A stretch of DNA of 64,000 nucleotides from Flavobacterium chungbukense (GTDB taxonomy: Bacteria; Bacteroidota; Bacteroidia; Flavobacteriales; Flavobacteriaceae): assembly GCF_020805785.1 (NCBI RefSeq), contig NZ_JAJGZV010000002.1, positions 930,001 through 994,000 on the forward strand. The letters run 5' to 3'. Made by a program: the position numbers and the translations under genes. Shown here one piece after another: positions 8,749 through 17,143 of the stretch. Every line of letters starts with the position of its first letter. The first letter of the stretch is position 1. Below the pieces are notes generated by a model. The model saw nothing but the letters and a program-made list of their open reading frames with translations, ran no database searches and was not told the origin of the DNA.

Positions 8749-9830
8749 TTTAGATTGTTTAAAAGATTTTTCCATTGTTGAGCAATAGTATTTAAAGTCA
8801 AATGCTGAACACTTTGAGCAGCGTTCTTTTTACAAAAATCATATAAATCATGGTCGTCGACAAATCGGTTTATTGCTTTTGCCAAGGCTTTAGAATTATG
8901 ATTTTCAACCAATAATCCATTGTATTCATTTTGAATAATTTCTTTCGGGCCAGAATTACAATCAACTGCAATAACTGGTGTTCCCAAAGCTAGTGATTCT
9001 ACAATTGATAACGGAAATCCTTCATAATTGCTTGTCAGAATAGTAAATTTAGCCTCTCTAACTTCTTTGTAAGGATTGCTTTTAAAAGGAAAAATTTCAA
9101 TGTAATTTTCTAAATTTAAACTTTTTATTTTTTGTTTAATAAAGCTCAAATCACTTCCTTCACCCATTAAATGAAGTTTATATCCTTTCAAAAAAACTTC
9201 AGATTGCGAAAATGCTTCTAATAACAAGCTGAAGTTTTTCACTTTTTCATCAAACCTTCCAAAAAACAAAATCACTTTTTGAGTTTCGAAAACATCATTT
9301 TTAACTTCTGTTTCAGGAATAAAAAAAGGATTGTAAATTGTTATTGTATTTTGCAATTTAAATAATTGATTTACTTTTTCTTCAATTGCCTTCGACACAC
9401 AAACCAAAGCTTCTACATTTTTGTAAATTGTTCTTGCCCAAATTTTTGAAGCAGGAAAATAATTTTCAAAATTATAGCTGTGTACGATATAAAAGATTAT
9501 TGTGTTTCGGTAAAGAAATTTGGTTATCAATTCTCGCAGTAAAACGTTTCTAGTTCTACTGTCAATAACAATTTCAATATTATTTTGAACCAAATAACGC
9601 CTCAGTTCTATACCTTTTTTGATTTTTCTACAGAAAGAATATGAGCTGGCACTTTCTTTTTCCAAATTAAACAAAGCACCTGTATAAGAGTAATTTACAG
9701 CATCATTCACAATAATAGAATGCACTTCAAAATCAGAGTCTTCTAACATAAAAGTCAACAAAGCTGCAAAACGTTCTGCTCCTCCTTTTCCTAAAGAATT
9801 TGAAACAATAGCAACTTTTTTTTTATTCAT
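8745..9830 (-). CDS. Glycosyltransferase family 4 (GT-B)
   Basis: A 361-residue GT-B enzyme. The N-terminal glycine-rich loop is LGKGGAERF (13-21). The donor-binding E-x7-E motif is EGFPLSIVE (270-278), followed by LALGTPVIA, as in the GT4 family. The ATG at 9830 is preferred over one at 9863 because the enzyme proper begins with NKKKVAIVS and the longer form would run into the promoter. It is translationally coupled to the FdtA-like gene (4-base overlap). It diverges from the next glycosyltransferase over 45 bp that carry a palindromic double promoter. Confidence 0.88.
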   Translation of the reverse strand: MNKKKVAIVSNSLGKGGAERFAALLTFMLEDSDFEVHSIIVNDAVNYSYTGALFNLEKESASSYSFCRKIKKGIELRRYLVQNNIEIVIDSRTRNVLLRELITKFLYRNTIIFYIVHSYNFENYFPASKIWARTIYKNVEALVCVSKAIEEKVNQLFKLQNTITIYNPFFIPETEVKNDVFETQKVILFFGRFDEKVKNFSLLLEAFSQSEVFLKGYKLHLMGEGSDLSFIKQKIKSLNLENYIEIFPFKSNPYKEVREAKFTILTSNYEGFPLSIVESLALGTPVIAVDCNSGPKEIIQNEYNGLLVENHNSKALAKAINRFVDDHDLYDFCKKNAAQSVQHLTLNTIAQQWKNLLNNLK

Positions 9831-9851
9831 GTTTTTGACCGAAAAAGTAAA

Positions 9852-9868
9852 TATATTTGTCAAATATA
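9852..9868. promoter_or_regulatory. Back-to-back divergent -7 elements
   Basis: TATATTTG (9852-9859), one T, then CAAATATA (9861-9868): a perfect 17-bp palindrome made of two TAnnTTTG elements facing opposite ways. It lies between the start codons at 9830 (minus) and 9876 (plus). Neither side has an ideal -33 TTG at 17-21 bp. Confidence 0.6.
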
Positions 9869-9875
9869 CACATAA

Positions 9876-11012
9876 ATGAAAGTTTTATTGGTAGGCGAAT
9901 ACAGCCATTTGCACAATTCTTTAAAAGAAGGCCTTAAGGCTTTAGGACATGAAGTTTTTATTATTGGTCATAACGACGGTTTTAAAAATTTTCCTGTTGA
10001 TTTTCCTATTCAAAAAAAATGGGATTCTGGTTGGCTGAAAAAAATAAAAATTGCTGTATTCAAGATTTCTGGTTTTGATATCAGTTCGTACTTAACTTAT
10101 CGTCAGTTCCTGAAATTCAAAAAGGAATGTTCTGGTTTTGACATTGTTCAACTGATAAACGAAAATAGTTTTTACTGCACGCCTTACTTCGAAAAAAAAA
10201 TCATCTCTTATTTATTAAAAAACAATCAAAAATTATTTTTATTAAGCTGCGGTTACGATTATTTGAATGTGAAATATTGTTTTGAAAATCCTGATTTTAA
10301 GTCCGTTATTCCATTATATCTTAATCATAAAATTGATTCAAAATCTTTTGGAAATGTGCTGAAATTCCGTGAAAAAAGCTTTTTGAGATTGCATCAATTT
10401 ATTTATCAAAATTGCAGAGGAATCATTGCTTCAGATTTAGATTATCATCTTCCGCTTCGGGAAAACAAAAAACATTTAGGATTGATTCCGAACCCAATTC
10501 AAATTGAAAAACTTCCATTTCATCCTATAGAAAGTACAGATAAAATTGTCATTTTTCATGGTATAAACAACGATAATTATTTAAAAAAAGGAAATGATTA
10601 TTTTGAGGAAGCTTTGAAAATTATTGAACAAAAATATTCTTCAAAAATCGAAATTATAACCGTAAGAAGTGTTCCTTATTCGGAATACATTAATTCGTAC
10701 AATAGCTGTCATATTTTCTTAGATATGGTTTACGCTTATGACCAAGGTTACAATGCTCTAGAAGCTATGGCAAAAGGAAAAATCGTTTTTACAGGAGCTG
10801 AAACTGAATTTGTGAATCATTATAATCTATCTGAAAAAGTGTGTGTAAATGCCATTCCAGATGTAGCTTATTTAGTAAAAGAATTGTCTTTTTTAATAGA
10901 AAGTCCAAACGAAATTAACGCAATGGCAAAACGCGCCAGAGCATTTATTGAAGAGCATCACAATTATGTAAAAATTGCCGAAAATTACATTCAGAAATGG
11001 ACAGAAAACTAA
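9876..11012 (+). CDS. GT-B glycosyltransferase
   Basis: A 378-residue protein opening with KVLLVGEYSHLHNSLKEGL and ending with a GT4-like donor motif (YDQGYNALEAMAKGKIVFT, near 290), followed by an ETEF segment. It is related to GT4 enzymes but more divergent than its neighbour, so the family assignment is less certain. It is the only plus-strand gene among minus-strand polysaccharide genes. Its stop overlaps the stop of the flippase gene by 3 bases (convergent). Confidence 0.75.
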   Translation: MKVLLVGEYSHLHNSLKEGLKALGHEVFIIGHNDGFKNFPVDFPIQKKWDSGWLKKIKIAVFKISGFDISSYLTYRQFLKFKKECSGFDIVQLINENSFYCTPYFEKKIISYLLKNNQKLFLLSCGYDYLNVKYCFENPDFKSVIPLYLNHKIDSKSFGNVLKFREKSFLRLHQFIYQNCRGIIASDLDYHLPLRENKKHLGLIPNPIQIEKLPFHPIESTDKIVIFHGINNDNYLKKGNDYFEEALKIIEQKYSSKIEIITVRSVPYSEYINSYNSCHIFLDMVYAYDQGYNALEAMAKGKIVFTGAETEFVNHYNLSEKVCVNAIPDVAYLVKELSFLIESPNEINAMAKRARAFIEEHHNYVKIAENYIQKWTEN

Positions 11013-12283
11013 AACAGACTTTCTCTAAAATAGATAAAAAGAACTATTAAGTAGACAAAATTCTGAAAAGCGTAGGCAATTACTACGCCTTCAATATTAA
11101 ATACTTTTATAAAATACAAACTCGCAAAATACAAAACCGAGAGAGAAAACAATTCGGAAATTATAAAAGCTGAAGTCATTTTTTTTGCAAAAAACTGAAG
11201 TCCTAAAATGAGCGAGCAGACTTTAAAAACATCTCCTAAAAGCTGCCAGAAAAACAAATCGGTTACGGGCAAAAATTCTTTTGTAAAAAGTAATTGAATG
11301 ATAAAATACCTTCCAAAATAAATGACTGTTAAACCCAAAACAAAAACAGGGAGAATGAATTTGTAAAACTGCCAAAAAATACTTTTAGTTTTCAAATTAT
11401 CTGGAGCTTTTGATAATCTTGGCAGAAAATAAACACTTAAAATGGTGCTGACAAACAGTAAATAATAAGTAGAAATTCTGCTCATCGTTTCCCAATACCC
11501 TGCTTGTTCTATTCCTAATTTTTGGATAATATGGTTTCGGATAGCCAAAAACACGAAAGGCCCTAAAACAGATGAAACCAAAGCCATTAAGGAATAAGAC
11601 GAAAGATTTTTTAAAATTTTAAAATCAAATAAACTGAATTTAACGAATTGAAGAAATTGAATTTCGTTTTGAACCCAATAAAGCGTGATACAAAATAATA
11701 AAGCAGGAGCAATTACAATTGCCAATAAAGCGCCTGTGGTTTTAAATTGTAAAATGAGGAAAATGGAGGTCAATAGTCCTATTATATTACCAAAAATATT
11801 GATCCAGATTACTTTTTTAAATTTTCCTAAACCGTTAATTACCGAAATCAAAAAAATAGAAAGCCCATAACTTGGCAAAACAAGAGCTAAAACTTTAAAA
11901 ACGAGAAGATATTCTGAATTATTTCCAAAGATTTTTTCGTTCCAGAAAGAAGCAGTAAAAAATAGAATTCCGCTTAAAAGTAATGCAACAAAAACTAAAG
12001 TTATCAAGACGGTAGTCACTACTTTTTGAAATTCGATTTTGTTCTTTTCGTTTTCTGCTGTGTATTTTACGATTCCGTTTTGAAAACCTAACGTTGAAAT
12101 ATTCTCTAATGAAGTTAAAAAATTACGCAGATTTCCAACCAACGCCATTCCGCTTGGTCCAACGAAAATTGCTAATATTTTGGAAGTTATCAAACCAATT
12201 CCGATTTTTAGAAAAACGCTAAAACTGTTTAAAGAAGTAATCTTAAACAAGCTGGTTTGAATTATTTTTTTATAGAAATGCAA
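11009..12283 (-). CDS. Wzx-like O-antigen flippase
   Basis: A 424-residue polytopic membrane protein with about 12 hydrophobic segments. The start (LKIGIGLITSKILAIFVGPSGMALVG, given here only as a landmark at residues 26-51 in shortened form LIT..FVGPSG) matches polysaccharide/WzxE-type translocases, as does the FLTSLENISTLGF segment. Such proteins flip undecaprenyl-linked repeat units across the inner membrane. It abuts the FdtB-like gene, so they are co-transcribed. No Wzy polymerase or chain-length regulator is in the window. Confidence 0.85.
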   Translation of the reverse strand: MHFYKKIIQTSLFKITSLNSFSVFLKIGIGLITSKILAIFVGPSGMALVGNLRNFLTSLENISTLGFQNGIVKYTAENEKNKIEFQKVVTTVLITLVFVALLLSGILFFTASFWNEKIFGNNSEYLLVFKVLALVLPSYGLSIFLISVINGLGKFKKVIWINIFGNIIGLLTSIFLILQFKTTGALLAIVIAPALLFCITLYWVQNEIQFLQFVKFSLFDFKILKNLSSYSLMALVSSVLGPFVFLAIRNHIIQKLGIEQAGYWETMSRISTYYLLFVSTILSVYFLPRLSKAPDNLKTKSIFWQFYKFILPVFVLGLTVIYFGRYFIIQLLFTKEFLPVTDLFFWQLLGDVFKVCSLILGLQFFAKKMTSAFIISELFSLSVLYFASLYFIKVFNIEGVVIAYAFQNFVYLIVLFIYFRESLF

Positions 12284-13426
12284 TTAGTATTGATTTAAAA
12301 TTTTGATAATAAAATCAATTTCGGCACTTTCTAAAACTGGACTCATTGGTAAACTCAAAACTTCTTTATGAATCTTTTCTGTTATCGGAAACGACCAATC
12401 ATTCCATTCTAAAAATGCTTTCTGTTTGTATGGCGGAATTGGATAGTGAATTACGGTTTGAATATTATTTTTAGTTAAATATTCTTGTAGATGTTCTCTT
12501 TCTTTGGTTCGAATAACAAACAAATGAAAAACATGATTATTTGAAAAATCCCAAAAAGGCAATTCTAATTTATCGTTTTTAATTTCTGCTAAATATCGTT
12601 TCGCAATTTCTCTTCTTTTCTCATTATCAGCATCTAAATTCGGAAATTTCAAGTTTAGAAATCCCGCTTGCAATTCGTCTAATCTAGAGTTTACACCAGC
12701 ATAATCGTTATGATATTTTTTTTCAGAACCATAATTTCGAAGCGAAAAAAGCACTTTTGCTAACTTCGAATTGTCTGTTGTAATAGCGCCACCATCGCCA
12801 AGACAACCTAGATTTTTTCCAGGATAAAAACTATAAGCGGATGCATTTTGCGACTCTTCGACTTCGCTAAGATTGACATTCTGAAATTGGAAGTTGGAAT
12901 TTAGACTTTGAGATTTATTTATTTTTGCACCGTGAGATTGTGCGCAATCTTCTACAACAACTAAATTATTTTTTTGTGCAATTTCATTTACTTTATCCAT
13001 TTCTGCCAATTGTCCATATAAGTGAACGGCTAAAATAGCTTTGGTTTTTGAAGTAATTTTTTCCTGAATTAACTCTGGATTTATATTGTACGTTTCTAAT
13101 CTTGGTTCGACTAAAACGGGAACTAAATCGGCTTGCAGAACCGATAAAATACTTGCAATATAGGTATTAGCCGGAACTATAACTTGGTCTCCTTTTTTTA
13201 ATATTCCGAGCTCAATGTAACCTTTAAAAATTAAAACCAATGCATCGAAACCATTTCCTACTCCGATACAGTATTTTGTATTAGAATATTCGGCAAAAGC
13301 GTTTTCGAATGTTTCCAATTCTTTTCCTAAAATATACCAGCCGTTATTTAAAATCGTTTTCAGTTTTTCCTGAAAAGCAATTTCATACGGTTCATTTATT
13401 TTTTTTAGGTTTAAAAATGGTATCAC
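12284..13426 (-). CDS. fdtB: DegT/DnrJ/EryC1 aminotransferase, FdtB-like, with in-frame insertion
   Basis: A 380-residue PLP aminotransferase; FdtB/QdtB aminate the 3-keto sugar made by FdtA/QdtA. IPFLNLKKINEPY opens the protein, ASILSVLQAD lies near 91-100, VVED with the PLP-binding Asp at 160, and SFYPGKNLG with the catalytic Lys at 204. Residues about 172-193 are extra compared with the family pattern, which runs almost directly from SHGA-(about 10 residues) to the SFYPGKNLG block. The matching DNA (12848-12913) looks like the intergenic repeats of this genome and leaves the frame open. It overlaps the GNAT gene by 4 bases. Confidence 0.87.
   Translation of the reverse strand: MIPFLNLKKINEPYEIAFQEKLKTILNNGWYILGKELETFENAFAEYSNTKYCIGVGNGFDALVLIFKGYIELGILKKGDQVIVPANTYIASILSVLQADLVPVLVEPRLETYNINPELIQEKITSKTKAILAVHLYGQLAEMDKVNEIAQKNNLVVVEDCAQSHGAKINKSQSLNSNFQFQNVNLSEVEESQNASAYSFYPGKNLGCLGDGGAITTDNSKLAKVLFSLRNYGSEKKYHNDYAGVNSRLDELQAGFLNLKFPNLDADNEKRREIAKRYLAEIKNDKLELPFWDFSNNHVFHLFVIRTKEREHLQEYLTKNNIQTVIHYPIPPYKQKAFLEWNDWSFPITEKIHKEVLSLPMSPVLESAEIDFIIKILNQY
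12848..12913 (-). repeat. Intergenic-type repeat inside fdtB
   Basis: On the minus strand this reads as AATTCCAACTTCCAATTT, then a CAGAATGTCAAT stretch, then TAGCGAAGTCGAAGAGTC. Related words occur between genes at 25884-25895 (GAGCGAAGTCGAAG), 32612-32630 (CTGAGTGAAGTCGAAGAG), 48410-48435 (AATTCCAAATTCCAAA) and 49030-49043 (AAGTTGGAATTTGG). Here it encodes about 22 residues, including LSEVEES. Confidence 0.6.
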
Positions 13427-14364
13427 TTTATTTCAATTTTATAAAAATCCTGATTGTAAACAGAACAGGCCAATTCTTCTTTTTGCTTCAATAATCCAGC
13501 ATTATAATCTTGAGTATCAGAATTAACGATTCCCATATCAAAAAAACACTTGCCTTTTCTTTTGTATTTATGAATTAGATTAACAAACAAAAAATCTAAC
13601 GCCCTAAATTCTTCTCCTGCTTTAGAAGTCGCACCATATTGCGATTTGATTCCGTTTTTGGTTTCAAAAATTGTTATTCCTGCAATAATTTCATCATTTC
13701 TGTACGCCGAATATTGCTTTATATTTTGAGGAAATTTAGATTTCAAAAATGTCATTTCTTCTTTGGAATGAACTGGTTTTGCATCAAATTTTTCTAATAG
13801 TCTTGGTTCTAAAACTTTTTCCCAAAAAGAGTCAAAATTTTCTTCTTCTATAATATCTAAATCTAGATTTTCAATTCTTCTGAAGTGCTTCATTTTACTT
13901 TTAGAAATCTTCAAAGGAGCAGATAAATTAACTGCCAAATTCATTTCTTTTTTTTCTAAAACGGCTCCTCTTTTGAGTAAAAAAAAGTCCATTTCTTTAT
14001 TTCCTTCTTTAAAATAAAAATCTGGAATTGGTTTATAATAAAAAGTTTCAATTTCATTTTTTTTCAAAAAAAGTAAAATTTCATCTAAAATTGATTCGAC
14101 TTTTTCTGCTTTAATTTTGGATAAAAACACCAGACCTCCATACGTTAAACCTTGATGAGAATAAACCGAATTGTGTCTTTTATTAGCAGGGAGAACGGCT
14201 CTTAATTTATCTTCCTCAAAAATCAATAGAGAAAAATCTTCGAAACGATCTTTATGATATTCCATAAAATCGCGATGAAACAAAAAAGTAGCATTTTTGG
14301 CTTGAGCGATAAAATCGTTCCAGATTAAATAATCTTCTGGCTGGTATTTTTTAATGGTATACAT
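13423..14364 (-). CDS. GNAT/FemAB-like acyltransferase
   Basis: A 313-residue protein with a FemAB/GNAT-like layout: YTIKKYQPEDYLIWNDF at the start, LPANKRHNSVYSHQGLTYGG near 63-82, and a C-terminal GNAT-like core (DEIIAGITIFE, then GALDFL-like RALDFLFVNLIHKYK). In this place it could acylate the amino sugar made by the FdtA/FdtB pair, in place of the usual hexapeptide acetyltransferase FdtC; that is inference. The ATG at 14364 is chosen since 14385 would overlap the upstream gene and precede the family start. It overlaps fdtB by 4 bases. Confidence 0.7.
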   Translation of the reverse strand: MYTIKKYQPEDYLIWNDFIAQAKNATFLFHRDFMEYHKDRFEDFSLLIFEEDKLRAVLPANKRHNSVYSHQGLTYGGLVFLSKIKAEKVESILDEILLFLKKNEIETFYYKPIPDFYFKEGNKEMDFFLLKRGAVLEKKEMNLAVNLSAPLKISKSKMKHFRRIENLDLDIIEEENFDSFWEKVLEPRLLEKFDAKPVHSKEEMTFLKSKFPQNIKQYSAYRNDEIIAGITIFETKNGIKSQYGATSKAGEEFRALDFLFVNLIHKYKRKGKCFFDMGIVNSDTQDYNAGLLKQKEELACSVYNQDFYKIEIK

Positions 14365-14371
14365 TTTTAGC

Positions 14372-14974
14372 TTATTTATGATCAAATGCTTTTAAATGCC
14401 ATTTATATTTAACCGCCATTAATCGAATTACAATAATAATCAAGGAAGTAACTAAATATAATATATCGTCATCTAAATTTAAACGTCTTAATCCAAAAAA
14501 TATAATTCCGCCCAAAATGCAAATGGTAGCATAAATTTCTTCTCTAAAAACATTCGGAATCTCATTGCATAAAATATCACGAATTACTCCACCAAAACAA
14601 GCAGTCATTGTTCCTAAAGCAATACAAATTGCCGGATGAAGACCAGTTAAAATTCCTCTTTCTAGACCAATTAAAGTAAAAACTCCAAGTCCAATAGTAT
14701 CAAATAAAAACAAGGACGTTCTAAGTTTATCAAACCTTTTTCTAAAAATAATAGCTAGAAAAAAACCTAAAATAATTACATATACATATTGCATATCGCG
14801 CATCCAGCCCACTGGCGTTCTTCCGATTAGAACATCTCGCAGCGTTCCTCCTCCAACTGCCGTTACAAAAGCAATAATAAAAACGCCAAATGGATCTAGT
14901 TTTTTATGCATTGCCGTTAGAGCGCCCGACATGGCAAAAGCCATTGTCCCAATAATATCTAGTAAGTGAAACAT
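14372..14974 (-). CDS. TRIC family (UPF0126) cation channel homologue
   Basis: A 200-residue membrane protein made of two homologous halves, each with three predicted spans and a glycine-rich Arg-Asp signature: GGGTLRD near 42-48 and GGVIRD near 128-133. This is the UPF0126/YicG family, the prokaryotic relatives of TRIC channels. Length is standard. It ends 7 bp before the GNAT start, so it may be the first gene of the fdtB-wzx transcript, though its function is unrelated. Confidence 0.9.
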   Translation of the reverse strand: MFHLLDIIGTMAFAMSGALTAMHKKLDPFGVFIIAFVTAVGGGTLRDVLIGRTPVGWMRDMQYVYVIILGFFLAIIFRKRFDKLRTSLFLFDTIGLGVFTLIGLERGILTGLHPAICIALGTMTACFGGVIRDILCNEIPNVFREEIYATICILGGIIFFGLRRLNLDDDILYLVTSLIIIVIRLMAVKYKWHLKAFDHK

Positions 14975-15030
14975 TTTTTTAAATTACAAAGAGGTAAAGA
15001 TACAAAGGTGCAGAGATTTTAGTATTCTTC
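14975..15030. repeat. Short ACAAAG word repeat
   Basis: The spacer holds ACAAAGAGGTAAAG and ATACAAAGGTGCAGAG. These words recur, reversed, at 24953-24990 upstream of the TrmH gene. Function unknown. Confidence 0.35.
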
Positions 15031-15441
15031 CTATTTTTTTAATACTATTTCTATTTCAGGATTTATTCTTTTTACGGCTTCTAAAAATCCTTTTTTGTCT
15101 TTTGGAGAAATTAAAACAGTATCATATTTTCCATAAACAATTTCTAGTCTATCTAATGATAGTGCTGGTGAACTTAAAACATTGAAAGTTTCAGAAATTT
15201 TTTTTACATTTTTAATTTCAATTGTAAAATCAATAAGAAAACCACATTTTATTCTTAGTTTCCCTCTTTCTATTGTATAAAAAGTAGTAGTAAACATATG
15301 GACAATAAAACTAATCACACAAAATATAAAAGAAAGACCTATCCATTTTTTTTCATAAGCAAATTGTATCAGTGCTAATCCAAAAATTACAATTAATACA
15401 AATGCCAACCAGAGGTCAATTTTAGATTTGAATTTTTCCAT
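15031..15441 (-). CDS. Membrane-anchored bacterial PH-domain protein
   Basis: A 136-residue protein with two N-terminal transmembrane helices (about 11-28 and 34-51) and a small PH-like domain (TTFYTIERGKLRIKCG to the end), ending in the SPKDKKGFLEAVKRINPEI pattern common to bacterial PH (bPH/YyaB-like) proteins. The family's function is not settled. It lies 14 bp downstream of the secreted protein gene and 57 bp upstream of the TRIC gene. Confidence 0.7.
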   Translation of the reverse strand: MEKFKSKIDLWLAFVLIVIFGLALIQFAYEKKWIGLSFIFCVISFIVHMFTTTFYTIERGKLRIKCGFLIDFTIEIKNVKKISETFNVLSSPALSLDRLEIVYGKYDTVLISPKDKKGFLEAVKRINPEIEIVLKK

Positions 15442-15455
15442 TTAGTTTTCCTGAA

Positions 15456-16301
15456 TTATTTCTTAGTGTAAATCGGACTTCTTTTTAATAAATAAGAAAC
15501 AGATTCCATCCAACTGTCTTTTATAGCTAAAAATGGTTTGCGCGTTTGAGAGTAGATTTTATCCTTGTTTTTGTACATATCAAAATAAACCGTATAGTAA
15601 TAATAGGTTTGATTATTGGCTGTCGTGGTTGAAACGTCGCTTGTTTTTACTTTTTTATTATTATCGCTCACTTTTGCATTGCCACTATTATAAGTAGTTG
15701 CTGTTGAAGTTGTACCAATTGTGTACGAAACTTTTGCTGCAACAATATTATCAACGCCCAAGATTTTTTCAAGATCTTCAATTGGTGTTTCATCAATATT
15801 TTTATAATCTATACCTGCTTTGTGGAGTAAACTATTTGTGGTTCTTAAGTCCTGAACCGTTAGCGGAAAAATATTTGATGACTTATCTAAGAGTTTGTTG
15901 TATAAATCATTCTGAGCAAATTTTGCCATATCTTCAGAAGCTTCCTGATTATCAGAATTGACATACGGAACTGGCAATACCGCAATAGTATTAGGCTTAA
16001 CTTCTTGTGCGCTAATACTTTGATTTACAGCTTGAACGTTATAATTTTGAGAAACATCAAAAGTTTGAGATCTTCCGCTTGCGAAATCTATTCTGGCAAT
16101 TTTAGAAACGTCAATTGAAATTTGAAGGGTTTCTCCCGGAAGTGAATATTCTACAGTGCTATCAGACATTTTTGAAATCGTACATTCGATAATCTGATAA
16201 TCTCTTTTTATAATTTTATCTAATTTTTTTCCGCCTTGAGCGAAATTAAAAAGAGCCGTAAACAACATTAATAGGGTAAAGAAAGCCTTTGAAGTTCTCA
16301 T
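15456..16301 (-). CDS. Secreted protein of unknown function
   Basis: A 281-residue exported protein: signal peptide (FFTLLMLFTALFNFAQ), then a domain in which TIAVLPVPYVNSD (about 106-118), a PLTVQDLRTTNSLL segment and the LGVDNIVAAKVSY segment recall the CsgG/LPP20/DUF799 lipoprotein fold (nucleotide-binding-like, envelope proteins). The similarity is by pattern only. The C-terminal third is Ser/Thr/Asn-rich, then YYYYTVYFDMYKNK. No lipobox is present. It precedes the PH-domain gene in the same direction. Confidence 0.6.
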   Translation of the reverse strand: MRTSKAFFTLLMLFTALFNFAQGGKKLDKIIKRDYQIIECTISKMSDSTVEYSLPGETLQISIDVSKIARIDFASGRSQTFDVSQNYNVQAVNQSISAQEVKPNTIAVLPVPYVNSDNQEASEDMAKFAQNDLYNKLLDKSSNIFPLTVQDLRTTNSLLHKAGIDYKNIDETPIEDLEKILGVDNIVAAKVSYTIGTTSTATTYNSGNAKVSDNNKKVKTSDVSTTTANNQTYYYYTVYFDMYKNKDKIYSQTRKPFLAIKDSWMESVSYLLKRSPIYTKK

Positions 16302-16379
16302 GTTTTACTTTTTTAGATTAATATACTAAATAATAACATGTTAAATATAAAAAATTATCATCGAATCCTAAAAAAAAGC

Positions 16380-17123
16380 TTACATATGTTGGGTATAAAA
16401 ATTATAATCTTTCAAAATAACTCGAATAAAATCACTGTTGCTGCCTGATTGATTTTTAATTCCGGTTACACTTTCAATTTTGGCAACTAATTTATAAATA
16501 ATTTCGTGATCGTTTTTGGCTTCCGCTTTTTGAAAAGTTTCTTTTATAATTCGCATATCATTATCTGAAAGTTTAATTACCAAAGGATAAGCAGGTACAT
16601 AAGCATCGTCTATTTCTTCTAAAATAGTATGGCTGATATTGATCTTATTATTCAAAGTTATGACTGCCGTTCCTGCAGCCATATCACCTAAACGCTGTGC
16701 ATTTTTACTGGTAATTATAGCAATTATTCCTGGAAGACCTAAAAGGCTAAAAAGATCGATTACTCTAAAAAACCATCTTACCAGATAATCTCCAAAACTC
16801 GCCTGATAACCGTCAATTTTTACTACTTTGATTTTTACCAGTTTCTTTCCTAATGACTGCCCCTCAAAGACGCTTTCGAGAACCAAAGAATAAACAATTA
16901 TTGGCGAATACAGAATAATCAAAATAGCACCTCTTGACCAATCGTCCAAATTATTCATTAGTGGGCCAAGATTTAACCAGCTGAAAAGAATTATAGAAAG
17001 CACGGTAGCATACGAGATCATAATGAACAGATCAATAAAGAATGCCCCCAATCGCTCGCCAACTGTAGCGGCAATAAAATTTATTTTAACATTTTGCGTC
17101 GTGTTAATAGATAATTCTGACAT
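16380..17123 (-). CDS. RDD family membrane protein
   Basis: A 247-residue RDD protein with four hydrophobic segments. The family marks are GERLGAFFIDLFIM (about 22-35), GQSLGKKLVKIKVV (about 89-102) and the QRLGDMAAGTAVI block (about 146-158). The C-terminal 80 residues are soluble. RDD proteins are membrane proteins of mostly unknown function. In Bacteroidota and Actinobacteria they sit beside SpoIIM/DUF4129/MoxR/DUF58 clusters, as here. Its start codon is only 20 bp from that of the divergent SpoIIM-like gene. Confidence 0.9.
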   Translation of the reverse strand: MSELSINTTQNVKINFIAATVGERLGAFFIDLFIMISYATVLSIILFSWLNLGPLMNNLDDWSRGAILIILYSPIIVYSLVLESVFEGQSLGKKLVKIKVVKIDGYQASFGDYLVRWFFRVIDLFSLLGLPGIIAIITSKNAQRLGDMAAGTAVITLNNKINISHTILEEIDDAYVPAYPLVIKLSDNDMRIIKETFQKAEAKNDHEIIYKLVAKIESVTGIKNQSGSNSDFIRVILKDYNFYTQHM

Positions 17124-17143
17124 ATTTTATATTTTAGCCAACA
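17124..17143. promoter_or_regulatory. 20-bp divergent intergenic region
   Basis: All the DNA between the RDD and SpoIIM start codons. It holds TATATTTT (17128-17135), one mismatch from TAnnTTTG, on the plus strand, 8 bp before the SpoIIM ATG. On the minus strand the A/T-rich sequence could give only a weak match. Any promoters must overlap each other and extend into both genes. Confidence 0.4.
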
